NCBI RefSeq assembly: GCF_963082655.1
Contig: NC_081555.1
Coordinates: 177,180,944-177,244,943, forward strand
Length of the DNA stretch: 64,000 nucleotides
Direction of reading: 5' to 3'
Source of the DNA: Stomoxys calcitrans
Lineage: Eukaryota > Arthropoda > Insecta > Diptera > Muscidae
Shown: positions 34,246-45,489 of the stretch, piece after piece
Layout of the letters: every line of letters starts with the position of its first letter
Numbering within the stretch: position 1 is the stretch's first letter
Notes under the pieces: model-generated
What the model saw: only the letters and a program-made list of their open reading frames with translations
Database searches by the model: none
Told to the model about the DNA's origin: nothing
Program-made: the position numbers and the translations under genes

Positions 34246-34563
34246 GAGGCTACCGTAGTGCAGAGGTTAGCATGTTCGCCTATGACGCTGAACGCCTGGG
34301 TTCGAATCCTGGCGAGACCGTCAGAAAAAAAATTTCATTTGTGGTTTTCTCCTCCTAATGCTGGTAACATTTGTGAGGTACTATGCCATGTAAAACTTCT
34401 CTCCAAAGAGGTGTCGCACTGCGGCACGCCGTTCGGACTCGGCTATAAAAAGGAGGCCCCTAATCGTTGAGGTTAAACTTGAATCGGACTACGCTCATTG
34501 ATATGTGATAAGTTTGCCCCTGTTCCTTAGTGGAATGTTCATGGGCAAAATTTGCATTTGAAT
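34246..34563 (+). repeat. tRNA-derived SINE, best full-length copy
   Basis: About 318 bp. A box TAGTGCAGAGG at 34256-34266 and B box GGTTCGAATCC at 34299-34309 form an RNA polymerase III promoter. The body has 'ctcctaatgctggtaac', 'gccatgtaaaacttctctcc', 'gcggcacgccgttcggactc' and 'ggctataaaaaggagg'. The end is 'ttccttagtggaatg...gggcaaaatttgcattt'. It is shared by copies at 24690, 30013, 30707, 35666, 55995 and 58779. It lies in the intron before exon C. Confidence 0.85.
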
Positions 34564-34565
34564 TT

Positions 34566-35100
34566 GGAAGACGTCAAATTATACATTTTCAACGCTACAA
34601 AGTATTAGATTGTCGTCATTCATAAAGTATGTTAACATGTCCGTCCGTCTGCCTTACGTTTAAAGATTACCTATATCTTGGTATAGCACCCTTTATACCG
34701 ATCTTCTAGAATAAGAAATCTTAAGTTCATAAAGTCGTATTTTTATTCCAATTTCAATGAACAACCGTGGATCAAGCGATCTCCCGAATTAAATGTTTGA
34801 GCGAAGGAATGCGCTTTCACTTCCCATTTTCGCCGTTACAGTGAGTTGCATGGACTCTTCGAAATCTGAGTATGGTGAAGTACTGACCATATTTGTATGC
34901 AGCTGCCACAGGCCTTTTGTTCTGTTGAGGGTACAAAAGCCGCATTTTCTACCCAGAATTCTCAAAATTTGAAAGAGATCCCTTAACACTCGTATCAGTT
35001 ACAGTCAATATCGGAACTTACACCCTTTTTACTGAAATTTGAAGCAGTGAGACTCCTTGTAGCAGTATTTGGCCCCTCGACATCCATGGTTTTATTCTGC
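34566..35100. repeat. Degraded palindrome-family-like sequence
   Basis: Contains 'gtccgtccgtctgcc', 'tatagcaccctttataccgatctt' and 'gaagcagtgagactcc', phrases typical of the 'taccgatct' units elsewhere. It is too diverged to define ends. The rest of the intron to 35225 shows nothing further. Confidence 0.4.
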
Positions 35101-35225
35101 ACAGGAACGACAGGAATTGACACTGTTCATAACTTGTATATTTTCATTTTATTTCTCTTTCGGGGCGAACCTTTTCCTAGCCTCTTATTATTTTATAATT
35201 AATATTTTTTTTTTTATTGTTTTAG

Positions 35226-35411
35226 CTTCACATTGAATCCTCAAATATCGATAACATTTATCGCTTCGATGCCTCCATACGTGAAATAAAATTTGTAAAA
35301 TGTACCATAGGCACCATAAATCCAGGAGCTTTTGATGTCAACAACATACATTCGATTATTTTTGAATCGTGTCGAATTGATGCCATTAAATCAAGAGCAA
35401 TTACAGAGAAG
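35226..35411 (+). CDS. Membrane protein exon C
   Basis: The acceptor 'ttttattgttttag' ends at 35225 and the donor AAG|GTAAGC follows 35411. The exon is 186 nt, exactly 62 codons, phase 0 to phase 0. It encodes two to three solenoid repeats (REIKFVKCTIGTINPGAF, HSIIFESCRIDAIKSRAI), clearly of leucine-rich-repeat-like spacing. Confidence 0.9.
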
Positions 35412-35565
35412 GTAAGCAAATAGAAACATTTTAATTTTTAGTAGAAGAAAAAAAGTATGTCCCAAAAATTAAAAAAAAAAAACAAACATAGAACACAACA
35501 AAACTACATAAAATAATAACAGAGTCTAAAATTAAAAATATTAAACTATTACAAAATATGGAATA

Positions 35566-37970
35566 CTAGCTGGACAGGGCCCGCTCCGCTGCGCCTTATT
35601 TACCTCTCTAATATTTTTTTTAGGGTAGGGACACTTCGCCCTGAATATGGATATTGAATTTGTGCTACTGTAGTCTATGTCCACCTATGACGCTGAACGC
35701 CTGCGTTCGAATCCTGGCGAGAACTTCGGACAAAATTTAAAGCGGTGGTTATCCCCTCCAAATGATGGCGACATTTGCGAGGTACCATGCCATGTATGGT
35801 CATGTAAAAAATTCTCCCCAAAGAGGAGTCGTACTGCGGCACGCCGTTCAGACTCGGCTATAAAAAAGGTGCCTTATCGTTGATAAACTCAACTTGAATC
35901 GCAAAACACTCATTGATGGGTGAGAAGTTTGCCCCTACTCGGTTCCTGGGCAAATTTTTACTCTATCCCAAATGCCTTTCTTTTGAGTCCCATATTACCG
36001 TATTGGTAAATATTTCTGGTTTAGGATAAAGTAAATATTAGAATCGTGCTCTACTTTCATAAATATTTCATATGAGTCCCATAATGGCATGATCGGCAAA
36101 TAAGTTGTGTTTGACGGTGGAGTGGACCCCAGGGGTTTAGTCCCGAAAATGAATATAAATTTCCGGAAAATCAATAAATTCCCACCCCAAATAGCTTTTA
36201 TAAAATAGGGATTTATTGTGGGGTGGGCGGCTCCCCAAACACATGGCTCTATATTGTTGTGATTGGTCTATATATCCATTTGGCTGGTTTTGGGCGGTCC
36301 CTGCGGCACCCGTCCCCAACAATAGAAACAAGTTTTTTTTTGTGACTGTTTAAGTGCAAAAAATTTCAAACGAATCACAGGGTAGGGTAATGAGAAGTGC
36401 TTTCTAGGGAAGATTTTTCGACTCAAATATGGTTATCAATTCGTGTCCACTATCAAATCCCTTTACTTTGAGCCCCATATTATCATGGTCGGTAAGAATG
36501 AACCGTTTGGAGGGTGTTTTGGGGCTAGGGCGACCACTGGCACTTTGCCCTGAAAATAGATATCAAATTCGTTCTTTACTCCCAAATATCGTTGATTTGA
36601 GCACCATATTGCTATAGTCGGAAATAAAGTTAAGTTTAGGGGGTGATTTAGGGCGTACCCCCAAAATTGGATATCAAATTTGTTTTCTTCACACAAATAC
36701 CTTTCATTTGAGTCCCATATTGCCATAATGGGTCAAATAACCTATTCGACGTATTTTTAGAAGGAAAAGCGTCACCTAGACTTGAACGCAAATTTTAATG
36801 TCACATTTTTAATCTACTCCAAAATATCTTTCATTTGAATCCCATATAGGCATTTGGGGGTGTGGCGACCTCCCATTACTCGTAGCAAATTTTTTATGCC
36901 ATATTCGTAATCTACTTCCGATTACTTTTCATTTCAGTCCCATATTGATTAGAACGTCGAATATATCTGTATAGAAGAGTTTTGGGGTTGGGGCGGCCCG
37001 CTGGTGTACATGGACTCAAAATTTAATACGATATTCATTTTCTAGTCTCCAATACCTTTCACTTGATACCCATATTGTGCATATCACTCAACTTTTAGTT
37101 TCGGATGGCGTTGTTAGGGTAAGGAGGAGGGTCAGCCACCATCCGATATCTAAAAACTATATAACCTATGTTTCCTTTTTTTGATTCAACGGAACAAACA
37201 AACACACCGAGTCTCATATAGACATGGTGGGTCTTATGCACATTTGGGGCGTTTTTGGGGGGTGGGGTGACCCCCTAAACTTCGACCTGATTTTGTATGC
37301 CAGATTCGTAATCTACTCCCGAATACCTTTCATTTAAGCCCCATATTGATATGGACGATCAATTTGTCTGCTTTTAGAAATGTTGGTGTTAGTGCGACTT
37401 CCTGCGTACTTTGACCCAATCTTGAACACCATATTCGTATTCTACTCTTCAAAACCTTTCATTTGATATCCACGATATCATTTTTATCGGTCCGCTTTTG
37501 ATTTTGGGTTGTGTTTTTGGTGTAACGGGGGAAGGTCCGCCCTCTTCCAATATCAACAAATTATAAAGCCTATTCCTTCTTCCCGACCATATTAGTAATC
37601 TAGTCCCGAATACCTTTAATTTGAGTCCCATATTGTCATGCTCGTCCAATAAAACTATTTTAGGGAGTTTTGGGGTTGGGGCGGCCCCCCAGTTACTTTG
37701 ACCCAATTTTTATCATAAAATTCGTACTCTACTCCTGAATCCCATATTGTCCCGATCGGTCCACTTTTATTTTTGGGTAGTACTTTTGGGGTAAGGGGGA
37801 GGGTCCGCCCCCCTCCCGACATCAAAAAATTAAATAGCCTATGTTTCCTTCCAGACAAACCTACACAATCTGTGAAACTTTCTAGATAATCGGTTCAGCC
37901 GTTTTTGAGTCTATACGCAAAACCACAAACCAATCGACAAACAAACACAAATTAATTTTTATATATAAGA
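35566..37970 (-). mobile_element. Non-autonomous Helitron in the intron, with both termini
   Basis: On the - strand it starts 5'-TCTTATATATAAAAATTAAT at 37970 and ends CCAGCTAG-3' at 35566, between host A and T. A GC-rich stretch (gcgcagcggagcgggccc) precedes the CTAG. The interior consists of units of about 110-160 bp marked by 'catttgagtcccatattg' (for example 36466, 36597, 36709, 36836, 36934, 37063, 37201, 37337, 37622). A piece resembling the 5' end near 37185 suggests two elements fused. No Rep/helicase gene is seen. It fills most of the intron between exons C and D. Confidence 0.75.
35666..35955 (+). repeat. tRNA-derived SINE nested in Helitron
   Basis: Shows 'cctatgacgctgaacgcctg', 'cgttcgaatcctggcgaga' and 'gcggcacgccgttcagactc', and ends 'gagaagtttgcccctactcgg'. 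Same family as 34246-34563. The A-box end is lost. Confidence 0.75.
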
Positions 37971-37977
37971 TATTCCC

Positions 37978-38065
37978 ACAGAACCTAGTTAGTAAAAACA
38001 GCAAAAGTGTTTGCTGTAACAGCAGAAAATCTGCTGAAATTGGGATAGGAGTAATTTTTCGTTTC
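37978..38065. repeat. Fragment of CTGC-type foldback repeat
   Basis: Contains 'agtaaaaacagcaaaagtgt' and 'ttgctgtaacagcagaaaat', matching the left end of the element at 29439. Confidence 0.45.
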
Positions 38066-38523
38066 TATTATTACAAATAAGTGCTTATTCTTGAGCTTCA
38101 TTGAATGTTGTATGTAATGACATTCGTACTACCGGTAACACAGATGGTATTCCTGTTGATAATTCGTTTTAGCAGCTGGTAAATTTAAGGATAATGAGTA
38201 CTCCATTATTTTACATGCCAAGTTTTTGCTGGGTATACATACTCCAAATGCTTCAACTGTTGTTTTGAAGTTCAACGAATTTTGAATGATTTCATTCAAA
38301 AGTTGAAAAGTTTTTATCAAAAGAAAATGCTTGCTGATATCAGACTAATTTCTCTGATAATAAAACTAAAATACGACAAACTATTGGGACAGCTAATTTT
38401 AGCATAGAGGAGTCATTCCACCTAAAACAATAGCAAAATAATTATTTATTGTTATGTAACTTGTCTTGCCATTAACATGACTATTAATTATTGTATGGTT
38501 TTAATTCTTTTCATTAAATTCAG

Positions 38524-38627
38524 CTCTATAGTGAACATGTCTCCATAACTGGAGCCTCCATTGGCCTTATCGAAAGTGATGCAATTTATGGTAGTGGCAT
38601 TAAAGAGCTAAAAATTACCAACAACAA
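38524..38627 (+). CDS. Membrane protein exon D
   Basis: The acceptor 'attaaattcag' ends at 38523 and the donor CAA|GTGGGT follows 38627. The exon is 104 nt, enters in phase 0 and leaves two bases over. It encodes a further repeat (HVSITGASIGLIESDAI, IKELKITNN). The split codon AA|A gives Lys on joining to the next exon. Confidence 0.85.
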
Positions 38628-38703
38628 GTGGGTACAAACAAATGTTAGCCGATAAGCATAAGCATTTATAGTAACGACGCTTTGTTTTTTTCTTTTCTTT
38701 CAG

Positions 38704-39875
38704 AATCGATACCATTTCCGAAAATGCAATCTACGTGACATCCATTTATGTCAACATATCGGGTAATAACGTCAAACACCTGGGCACCAAGTGGCTACAC
38801 GTCAAAGACTGGAATCGCGTCACGGTTACCGGCAATCAATTCGGCGTTTTTGGTCACATGCTTTTGGAGAGTAGCAAAAGTAGCGAGAGTTGCGCATTTG
38901 AGTCCAACTCCTTGACCAGCCCGCAGGATGGTAGTTTGAATTTCACCAAACCCTATTGCCGGGTACGAGAGATCTCGGTTAATAAGGCCTGTCGTTGTGA
39001 TACTCAGTGGCTGGAGCGTTTATCCGATCATGATCTAAGATCGGAAATCTATTGCACCATAGATGACAAGCTGGGAAATTGCTTCAATGCCACCATATTG
39101 AACTTCCTCAAATATTACAATGAAGTCTGTGATGATACCAAGACCATTTTGGATTGCAAGAATAACAAGAATTTGAAAAAGATTCAGGGACGTTTCTTTA
39201 CCGCAGAGGAATTGGCTGCCAAGAATAAGGATTTGCCAGAACTCATCATAATTGGGGCTGGAGTTTTGATTTCCATTATCATTTTAGTGTTATTCGTATG
39301 CTGTTTGTGGAGGCGTTTAACGAAGCAATCCCATGCTGACAATTCGCATGGACGCAGCCATGTTCATGAATTCTCCCAGGAAGAGCGAGTGATAATCAAT
39401 CAATCCTCGCAATTGATACAGAAAAAACATCCGGAATATTATAAAAAGTTCAATGAACTTATACAGATCATGTATATACAGGATTTGCCGGAGAAGAAGT
39501 GCGTAAAGACGATCAGTCAAATTGTTAACCTCTTGAATAAAGTGAAAAATCCTGGCACTGACTTTATGGCACTTAATCGAGTGCTCACCGAACATCTACA
39601 ATCGCCTTTGCCCACAGCACCACCGGCCGATCATACACCCATATACTCGGAGCCCAGCATGACGGGGATGGATGAAGATTTCAATACCTCGACAACATTT
39701 TCAGGCCTTCCAAGCGATGGTTTCTTGGGTACTGTGGGAGCTGTTGGCGGGCCTGAACATATATATGCTGAACCTAGCTGTGCCCAACAGCCATTGCTGC
39801 CCAACGAATATGCCTCACCGGCCGATGGTCATTTGGAAACCGTGGATGTGTATACGGAGCCCATTAACGAAAGAG
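38704..39875 (+). CDS. Membrane protein exon E (cysteine cap, TM helix, tail)
   Basis: The acceptor 'tttcttttctttcag' ends at 38703. The donor GAG|GTATGC follows 39875 and leaves one base. It encodes the last solenoid repeats, then a cysteine-rich cap with ACRCDTQW resembling an LRR C-terminal cap, several N-glycosylation sequons (NIS, NFT, NAT), and a transmembrane helix at 39239-39310 (IIIGAGVLISIIILVLFV) followed by the stop-transfer RR. A helical juxtamembrane block comes next (QLIQKKHPEYYKKFNELIQI). YxxP motifs occur at 39644 (YSEP), 39764 (YAEP), 39809 (YASP) and 39851 (YTEP). If the donor is not used, the frame runs on to a stop at 39926-39928, giving a shorter tail. Confidence 0.93.
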
Positions 39876-41193
39876 GTATGCATGATATGATGGTAAATCT
39901 AAGAGGGATTTATACTACACACTATTAGGAAGCATCCACAAAAATGTCACTCCCCAAAAATTTCCCCAAAAGCACCCACCACAGACACACACAGTAAGAA
40001 CCAAAACGACTACACAAAGTAAGTTTGACCATTCAACCATTTTGGTGAAAAGCTACCATATTTGGAATCAGCTTTCAAACAAAAAAAAAAAAAAACACGA
40101 ATCATGCTAAACCATGAAAAACATTTTCTTCTGCTATTTTAGTTCTCTGTTAGAGTAGTAGTAGAACCACCTACTTGTAGACCTTATATACCTATAGGTA
40201 ATAAAATTTAAATTAAATATAAAAAACAGCACACAAATTCAAACTTCGCCTTCGACCTTGATGTATGCAGTGAAATTCTCAAAATTTGTTGCATACTCTT
40301 AGGCTTTAAAAATACCATTTGGCTCCTCGAATATTTAGTTTTTATCTAATTTGGATGAAAATTTATATCTACTGTACACTATAACCACCATCACCCAAAC
40401 CAAATACAGTCCATAATAGTTAATGCTAAAGTCTAAAGATCAAATATCCTACTTTATGACTGCTTGAGCCTTAAATGTCTCAATTTTCAAAAGATTTAAA
40501 TTTAATTCTTAAATAGATGCAAATGCAAATTGTCTAAATACTAACATTCCATAAAAGAGTTGGTGACACTTTCTCATATCAGTGAGAGCAGTCCGAATAT
40601 AATTTAAACTCAATAGCAGATAGCCTTCGATTAATAGATATAGACTGCGTATAAACCACGATTTCACTTTTTTATTCTGCCCTCACTAAACTAATTTTTA
40701 TACAATCCTTAGTAAATCCTTGATAGCCAATGTTTACCACGGCTGAACTCGCGTTTTCGCTTGCTTTAACACCTAAGGCCAGAAAAGAATGAGCTGATGA
40801 GCCTTGGTTTTGAGCGTCGCGTTGCAAAAAATGCAACTTGCACTCAAATTCCATAAAAGCAACACGGAAAAGTTAAGCTATTCAAAATGTAGCATACTTT
40901 AGGGAGTTCAAAGAAACACTTGACATGCATACCACCGATTGGAATATGTTTTAAGACTTTGTTATACTTGTACAATTTCAATAACAAGACTTTCATTCAG
41001 AGTACCTTTTTTTGCAAATGTTGAGATTTAGAATAAATTGTGTAATATGTAGAACATAAACGAATCACATCATTTCTGCTATAACTCCCTTAAAACCAAA
41101 CTACTAATCCTAGTCCTTAACCAACCCTTAACATTTGTAACCTTAACATTTTTTTATCTAACTATGTTTGCTAATCCCCATTATCAATTTCAG

Positions 41194-41705
41194 AATCGAA
41201 TCTTACTACACCCTATGCTGTAACAAGACCTCGACCCACATATCAAAGTCCATATAGGCCCATGCCATATGCCACACCCCCGCGAACACAATACACCCAT
41301 CAACAACGACAACTGCCAGACGTTTTGTCACAACATAACACACTCAACCCTCATCCTGCGACAAGAACTACAGCCCCTACCAATACCATAACGATTGCGC
41401 GACGCATGGCCCAAGAGTTGCAGGACAAAACTAATTTTAATCCCATAGCAAAACCTCGTAACATGCATTTAGTAGCACCGCCCACTTACACCGCTCCCGA
41501 TATAAGACATAAGCAATTATTAAAAAATCCCTTCACAGTAGCCGTAGGCGCTGGTATTGCTGCCCGGGGACCCAGTGAAGATATCGAATTGGATATGCGT
41601 GGTGCTACAGCATTACCCACGGCCACAGATTCGGGCTCAAATCATTCGGGTGGCAGTAATGAGACCGTTCAAATCGATGATGCCATTCAATATGCAGACT
41701 CTTAA
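41194..41705 (+). CDS. Membrane protein exon F (C-terminal tail)
   Basis: The acceptor 'ttatcaatttcag' ends at 41193. The joined codon G|AA gives Glu, and the frame then runs to TAA at 41703-41705. It encodes a low-complexity, Pro/Thr/Gln-rich cytoplasmic tail with further YxxP motifs at 41241 (YQSP), 41268 (YATP) and 41487 (YTAP). The C-terminus is DDAIQYADS. No catalytic domain is seen, so the protein looks like an adhesion or receptor molecule that signals through docking. The 1318-bp intron before it (39876-41193) holds no recognised gene. Confidence 0.85.
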
Positions 41706-44700
41706 AGAGTGGCCAGTCATTGATAGAAAATATCGTATTGTAAATCTGCCAAACCAAGTCCTAGGTTTTGCAGCCAGTCATAGGTTATTGTTATTGTTAG
41801 TGTTCCAGTCATCGGCTGATTTGAATGTTTATAAATAGGGAATGCTTTTGGGGGAAGAATATTGGAACATTGTATGGCAATTGAACAAAACAGGAAAGTG
41901 TTTAACCGGGAATTTTCAGATTTCCTCAGTGTAACATAATTTTCCTACCATGTATGCTTCATGGAAATTCGAAATAGGAATTGTCTAGAAGATGATAAAC
42001 TCCATCATTTAAGCTTACAAAAGTTAACTAATCGTTATTTCAACGAAACTCGAGATGAATTTCATTGCTTTTTCCCACAGCATGTACAGTCCAAATTGGA
42101 CATAAGCCCATTTTGCTTAGATTATCTAATGCAAAGTTGTATAACAATTTTAACATAGCAATAACTAAACGTGATTTAAATGGTTTAAATATAGATTCAA
42201 TGGTAACCCTAAAAGTAGGCCAGGAAAATTATTAGTATTTTTAATTTATGTATAATGATAGAAAAATAATACAACAAAATAAGTTTTGATAAATTGAGTC
42301 CCTATTTAAACCAGTTTTAAATCTTAATTCGCAATCAGGATCATTTTGAAAGTAAGACAATTATACAACTTATATTCACAAATGTCATATTAAAACATTT
42401 TAAGATAATTTCTCTCACAATTACAAATTATGAGAAAATCGTTCTGGGCGATGTTACAATTTTTAATTGCATTTAAAGAAATTAATGTTTTTAGTTTGTT
42501 TTAAAAATCCAAATAGCGGCATTATTAAAAATATCCCAAAAATATGCAAAAATTATTTCTGTGTAACAACATAATCAGTGTTGCCGTTGTATGACTGAAA
42601 GGGAAATTTGAAAAAAAAAAATTTTAGCGTTCCTAACTTAATCTTCTTTACGACTGAAATTATAATGTAACAAGGAATCCCAGAACTTGTCTATCAATTT
42701 AAAATTGAAGTAAAATTTCGACAATTTTAAATTGATAGAAAATTTCTGTTTATTTCAAAAAAAAAAAATGTTATAAAAAAATGTATTATAAAATGTTTAG
42801 AAAATTTTGCAAAAATTTTATTTCTATAGCAAATTTAATATTCAAAGAAAATAAAAAAAACTTTATTTTTGCATTTTTTTTTAATTTATTGCTAAAAAAA
42901 TTTTTTCTCCAAATTTTTTATATCGAAAATTTTTTCAAAATTTTGTTTTTATAACAAGATTTGTTCAAATTGTATTTCTTTAAAAAAAAACTGATGAAAG
43001 AGATAATATTGTCAGTATTTTATGTCTACAAAAAATTTGCAATAATTTTTTTTCTAATGAAAAAATTTTTAAAATTATAAAGATAAATTATTTGAATTAA
43101 ATTTATTTCATACTATATATCTTATTTAATTATATTTTAGTTAATATTTTGTTGTATTTTATACTATTCAATTTTATTATATTTCATTATTTTATTTTCT
43201 TTTATTTTTATTTTATTAAATTTTATTTTATATTGTTTTATTTAATTTTGTTTTATGTTTTTATACAAAAAAATAATCGCTTTTTATATACAAATTTTAA
43301 TATAATCTTTTTTCTTGTATTTTATACTATTCCATTTTATTTTTTTATTTTGTATTAATTTTTTATATTTTTTATTCTATTTTAATTTTATTAAATTTTA
43401 ATTTTATTTCATTTTGTTTTATGTTTTTATACAAAAATAGCTTTTTATATACAATTTTGAATATAATATTTTTTTGTAAAAATGTAATGTTAATACTTTT
43501 TTCTACATTTTCTTGTTTCATTTCTTTTTTTTGTTTTATTTATTTTTTTTTTTTTTGTATATATTTATATACAAAATTGTTTCTTTAAAAAATTTCATAA
43601 AATTTATTTTTTTATTATTATTGTAAAAATAATTTTCTGTTGATAAACATAAAAAGACTTGTATTTAAATTTTATTTTACCGTATTTTCAAAAGTTTTCA
43701 TATTTATTAATGTTGGAATTCAGTTTTTTGAATATCTTAAAGAAGAGGGTTTCGTTATCTTAAAAAAATGTTTCTCCCTTTCGAAAAATGTTAACGGAAA
43801 CGCTTAGCGCTATATATTAGTTGTATGTTATCAGTCTGGAAAAAGTAGAAGCATTATATACCATATAGTGGCCTTATAGATTAAAAACAAGTTTTGGTTA
43901 TAAAAATGTACTTTATGAAACCCAGCCTGGAAGTATGCAACATAAATTATTTCAAATGTTGTTTCTCAGATTATACGTTGTATAGTTACTATTTGATGTC
44001 CCTTAATACTTATTCCTCAAAAGTCCATTTGTAAACATTCACGATGACAAAGACGAACATACATTTTATTATATGTAATTACAATTATAATAATGATACT
44101 ATCATTATAATTTAAAACAAAATATTTTGAAAACAGGCTTGTGATTTTAACCATTTTTTTAATTTTAGACTTATTTAAATCTATGGCTTGAAGCATATTG
44201 AGCAATATGCCAAAAAGCCAATCAATTCTCTATCTCTCTCTAAATAAGAATTTTCACAAACTTTTGTTGTAAGCTTAGTTTAAATCTAGTTGCCTAAGTA
44301 TTTAAGAATTGTTTTTATTTCTGTTTATTTAAAATTTATTTTTATTTTGCATCAAATGTCAAATATTCTTCTTCCTCTCATTGTTGTTAACAAACAAGTG
44401 CATTTTGTAAAATATTAAAACAAAGTTAAGATTTTTATTTTAAACTTTTGTATATATTTTTTTTTTTCTAAGTTAAAAATTACACGGCGTAAAGCTCTTT
44501 GTATTCCTTTCATAAGAAAAGTCGAAAACGAGAAGAAATGTTCCAACAAAGCGAATATTCGTCAATCATAGTCATCACGCACATGCAAACTATACTCTAC
44601 TCACACTGCAAGCAACTTTACCATTGTAATTATTTTTGAAATTTGAGATTTTTCAATTGTGGTTAAAATAGAATGCAGTAAAGCAGAAAAGAAGTAAACC

Positions 44701-44860
44701 TTTTCCTAATATAACGAAACGAAATTATTTTCTAAGTAGTATTTGTAATAAAAATATATAAATACTATATACATGACTAAAAGCAAATGAAAACAATACA
44801 AAAATAGAAAGTCTAGTTTATTTTACCCTGGGCTTGGGTCTCAACTGGAGCACCTAGTTT
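41706..44860. other. 3' flank of the membrane-protein gene, very AT-rich
   Basis: Probably includes the 3' UTR, but the polyadenylation site could not be fixed; several weak or AT-embedded signals exist. About 42700-43650 is nearly pure A/T with long T runs. Open frames there are Phe/Tyr/Leu strings and are not genes. Confidence 0.5.
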
Positions 44861-45115
44861 GGTTTGTCTTGGTGTGGTTTTATTATTTTCTCACCTGGAT
44901 GGATGGCTGGTTGGCCGCTTAGATGCTTGAATGGGTGGAGAAACACTTGCATTATCTTCTCAAGTGTTACTTTAATCTCAGATGGAGCCGTTTTGTTACT
45001 CATGAAATGCACCAAAGCATTGCTTGATGGCTTAATGGGAATGTGGTTACTGTTATCTGCAGAGATCTTTGGTTTCAGTACGGTTGGTTTTTTTTTTGTG
45101 AAAGAGTTTTATCTA

Positions 45116-45352
45116 TTGGGTTGCCCAAAAAGTAATTGCGGATTTTTCATATAGTCGGCGTTGACAAATTTTTTCACAGCTTGTGACTCTGTAATTGCAT
45201 TCTTTCTTCTGTCAGTTATCAGCTGTTACTTTTAGCTTGCTTTAGAAAAAAAGTCTAAAAAAAGTATATTTGATTAAAGTTCATTCTAAGTTTTATTAAA
45301 AATGCATTTACTTTCTTTTAAAAAATCCGCAATTACTCTTTGAGCAACCCAA
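45116..45352. mobile_element. mariner-derived MITE, copy 1 (237 bp)
   Basis: Terminal inverted repeats TTGGGTTGCCCAAAAAGTAA (left) and, inverted, TTGGGTTGCTCAAAGAGTAA (right), continuing to 'ttgcggattttt'. Flanked by TA on both sides. The interior is nearly identical to the copy at 60311-60548. The terminal sequence resembles mellifera-type mariners, so this is probably an internally deleted derivative. No coding capacity. Confidence 0.85.
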
Positions 45353-45489
45353 TATATTTCATATTATATTCACCTTTTCTTTAAAATGGGTGAAATGATA
45401 ATGAAAATGTGTCAGAGCTAAGAAAATTCTGATGGGAAAATTGTTTTTGAACCACAAAAAATCTATAACTCAGCAATATAATATAATAA

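Noticed and set aside
34256..34309. A functional tRNA gene
   Set aside because: A and B boxes are present, but the cloverleaf is incomplete and the sequence is the head of a dispersed SINE.
43149..43358. Phe/Tyr/Ile-rich frame
   Set aside because: Translation of nearly pure A/T low-complexity DNA.
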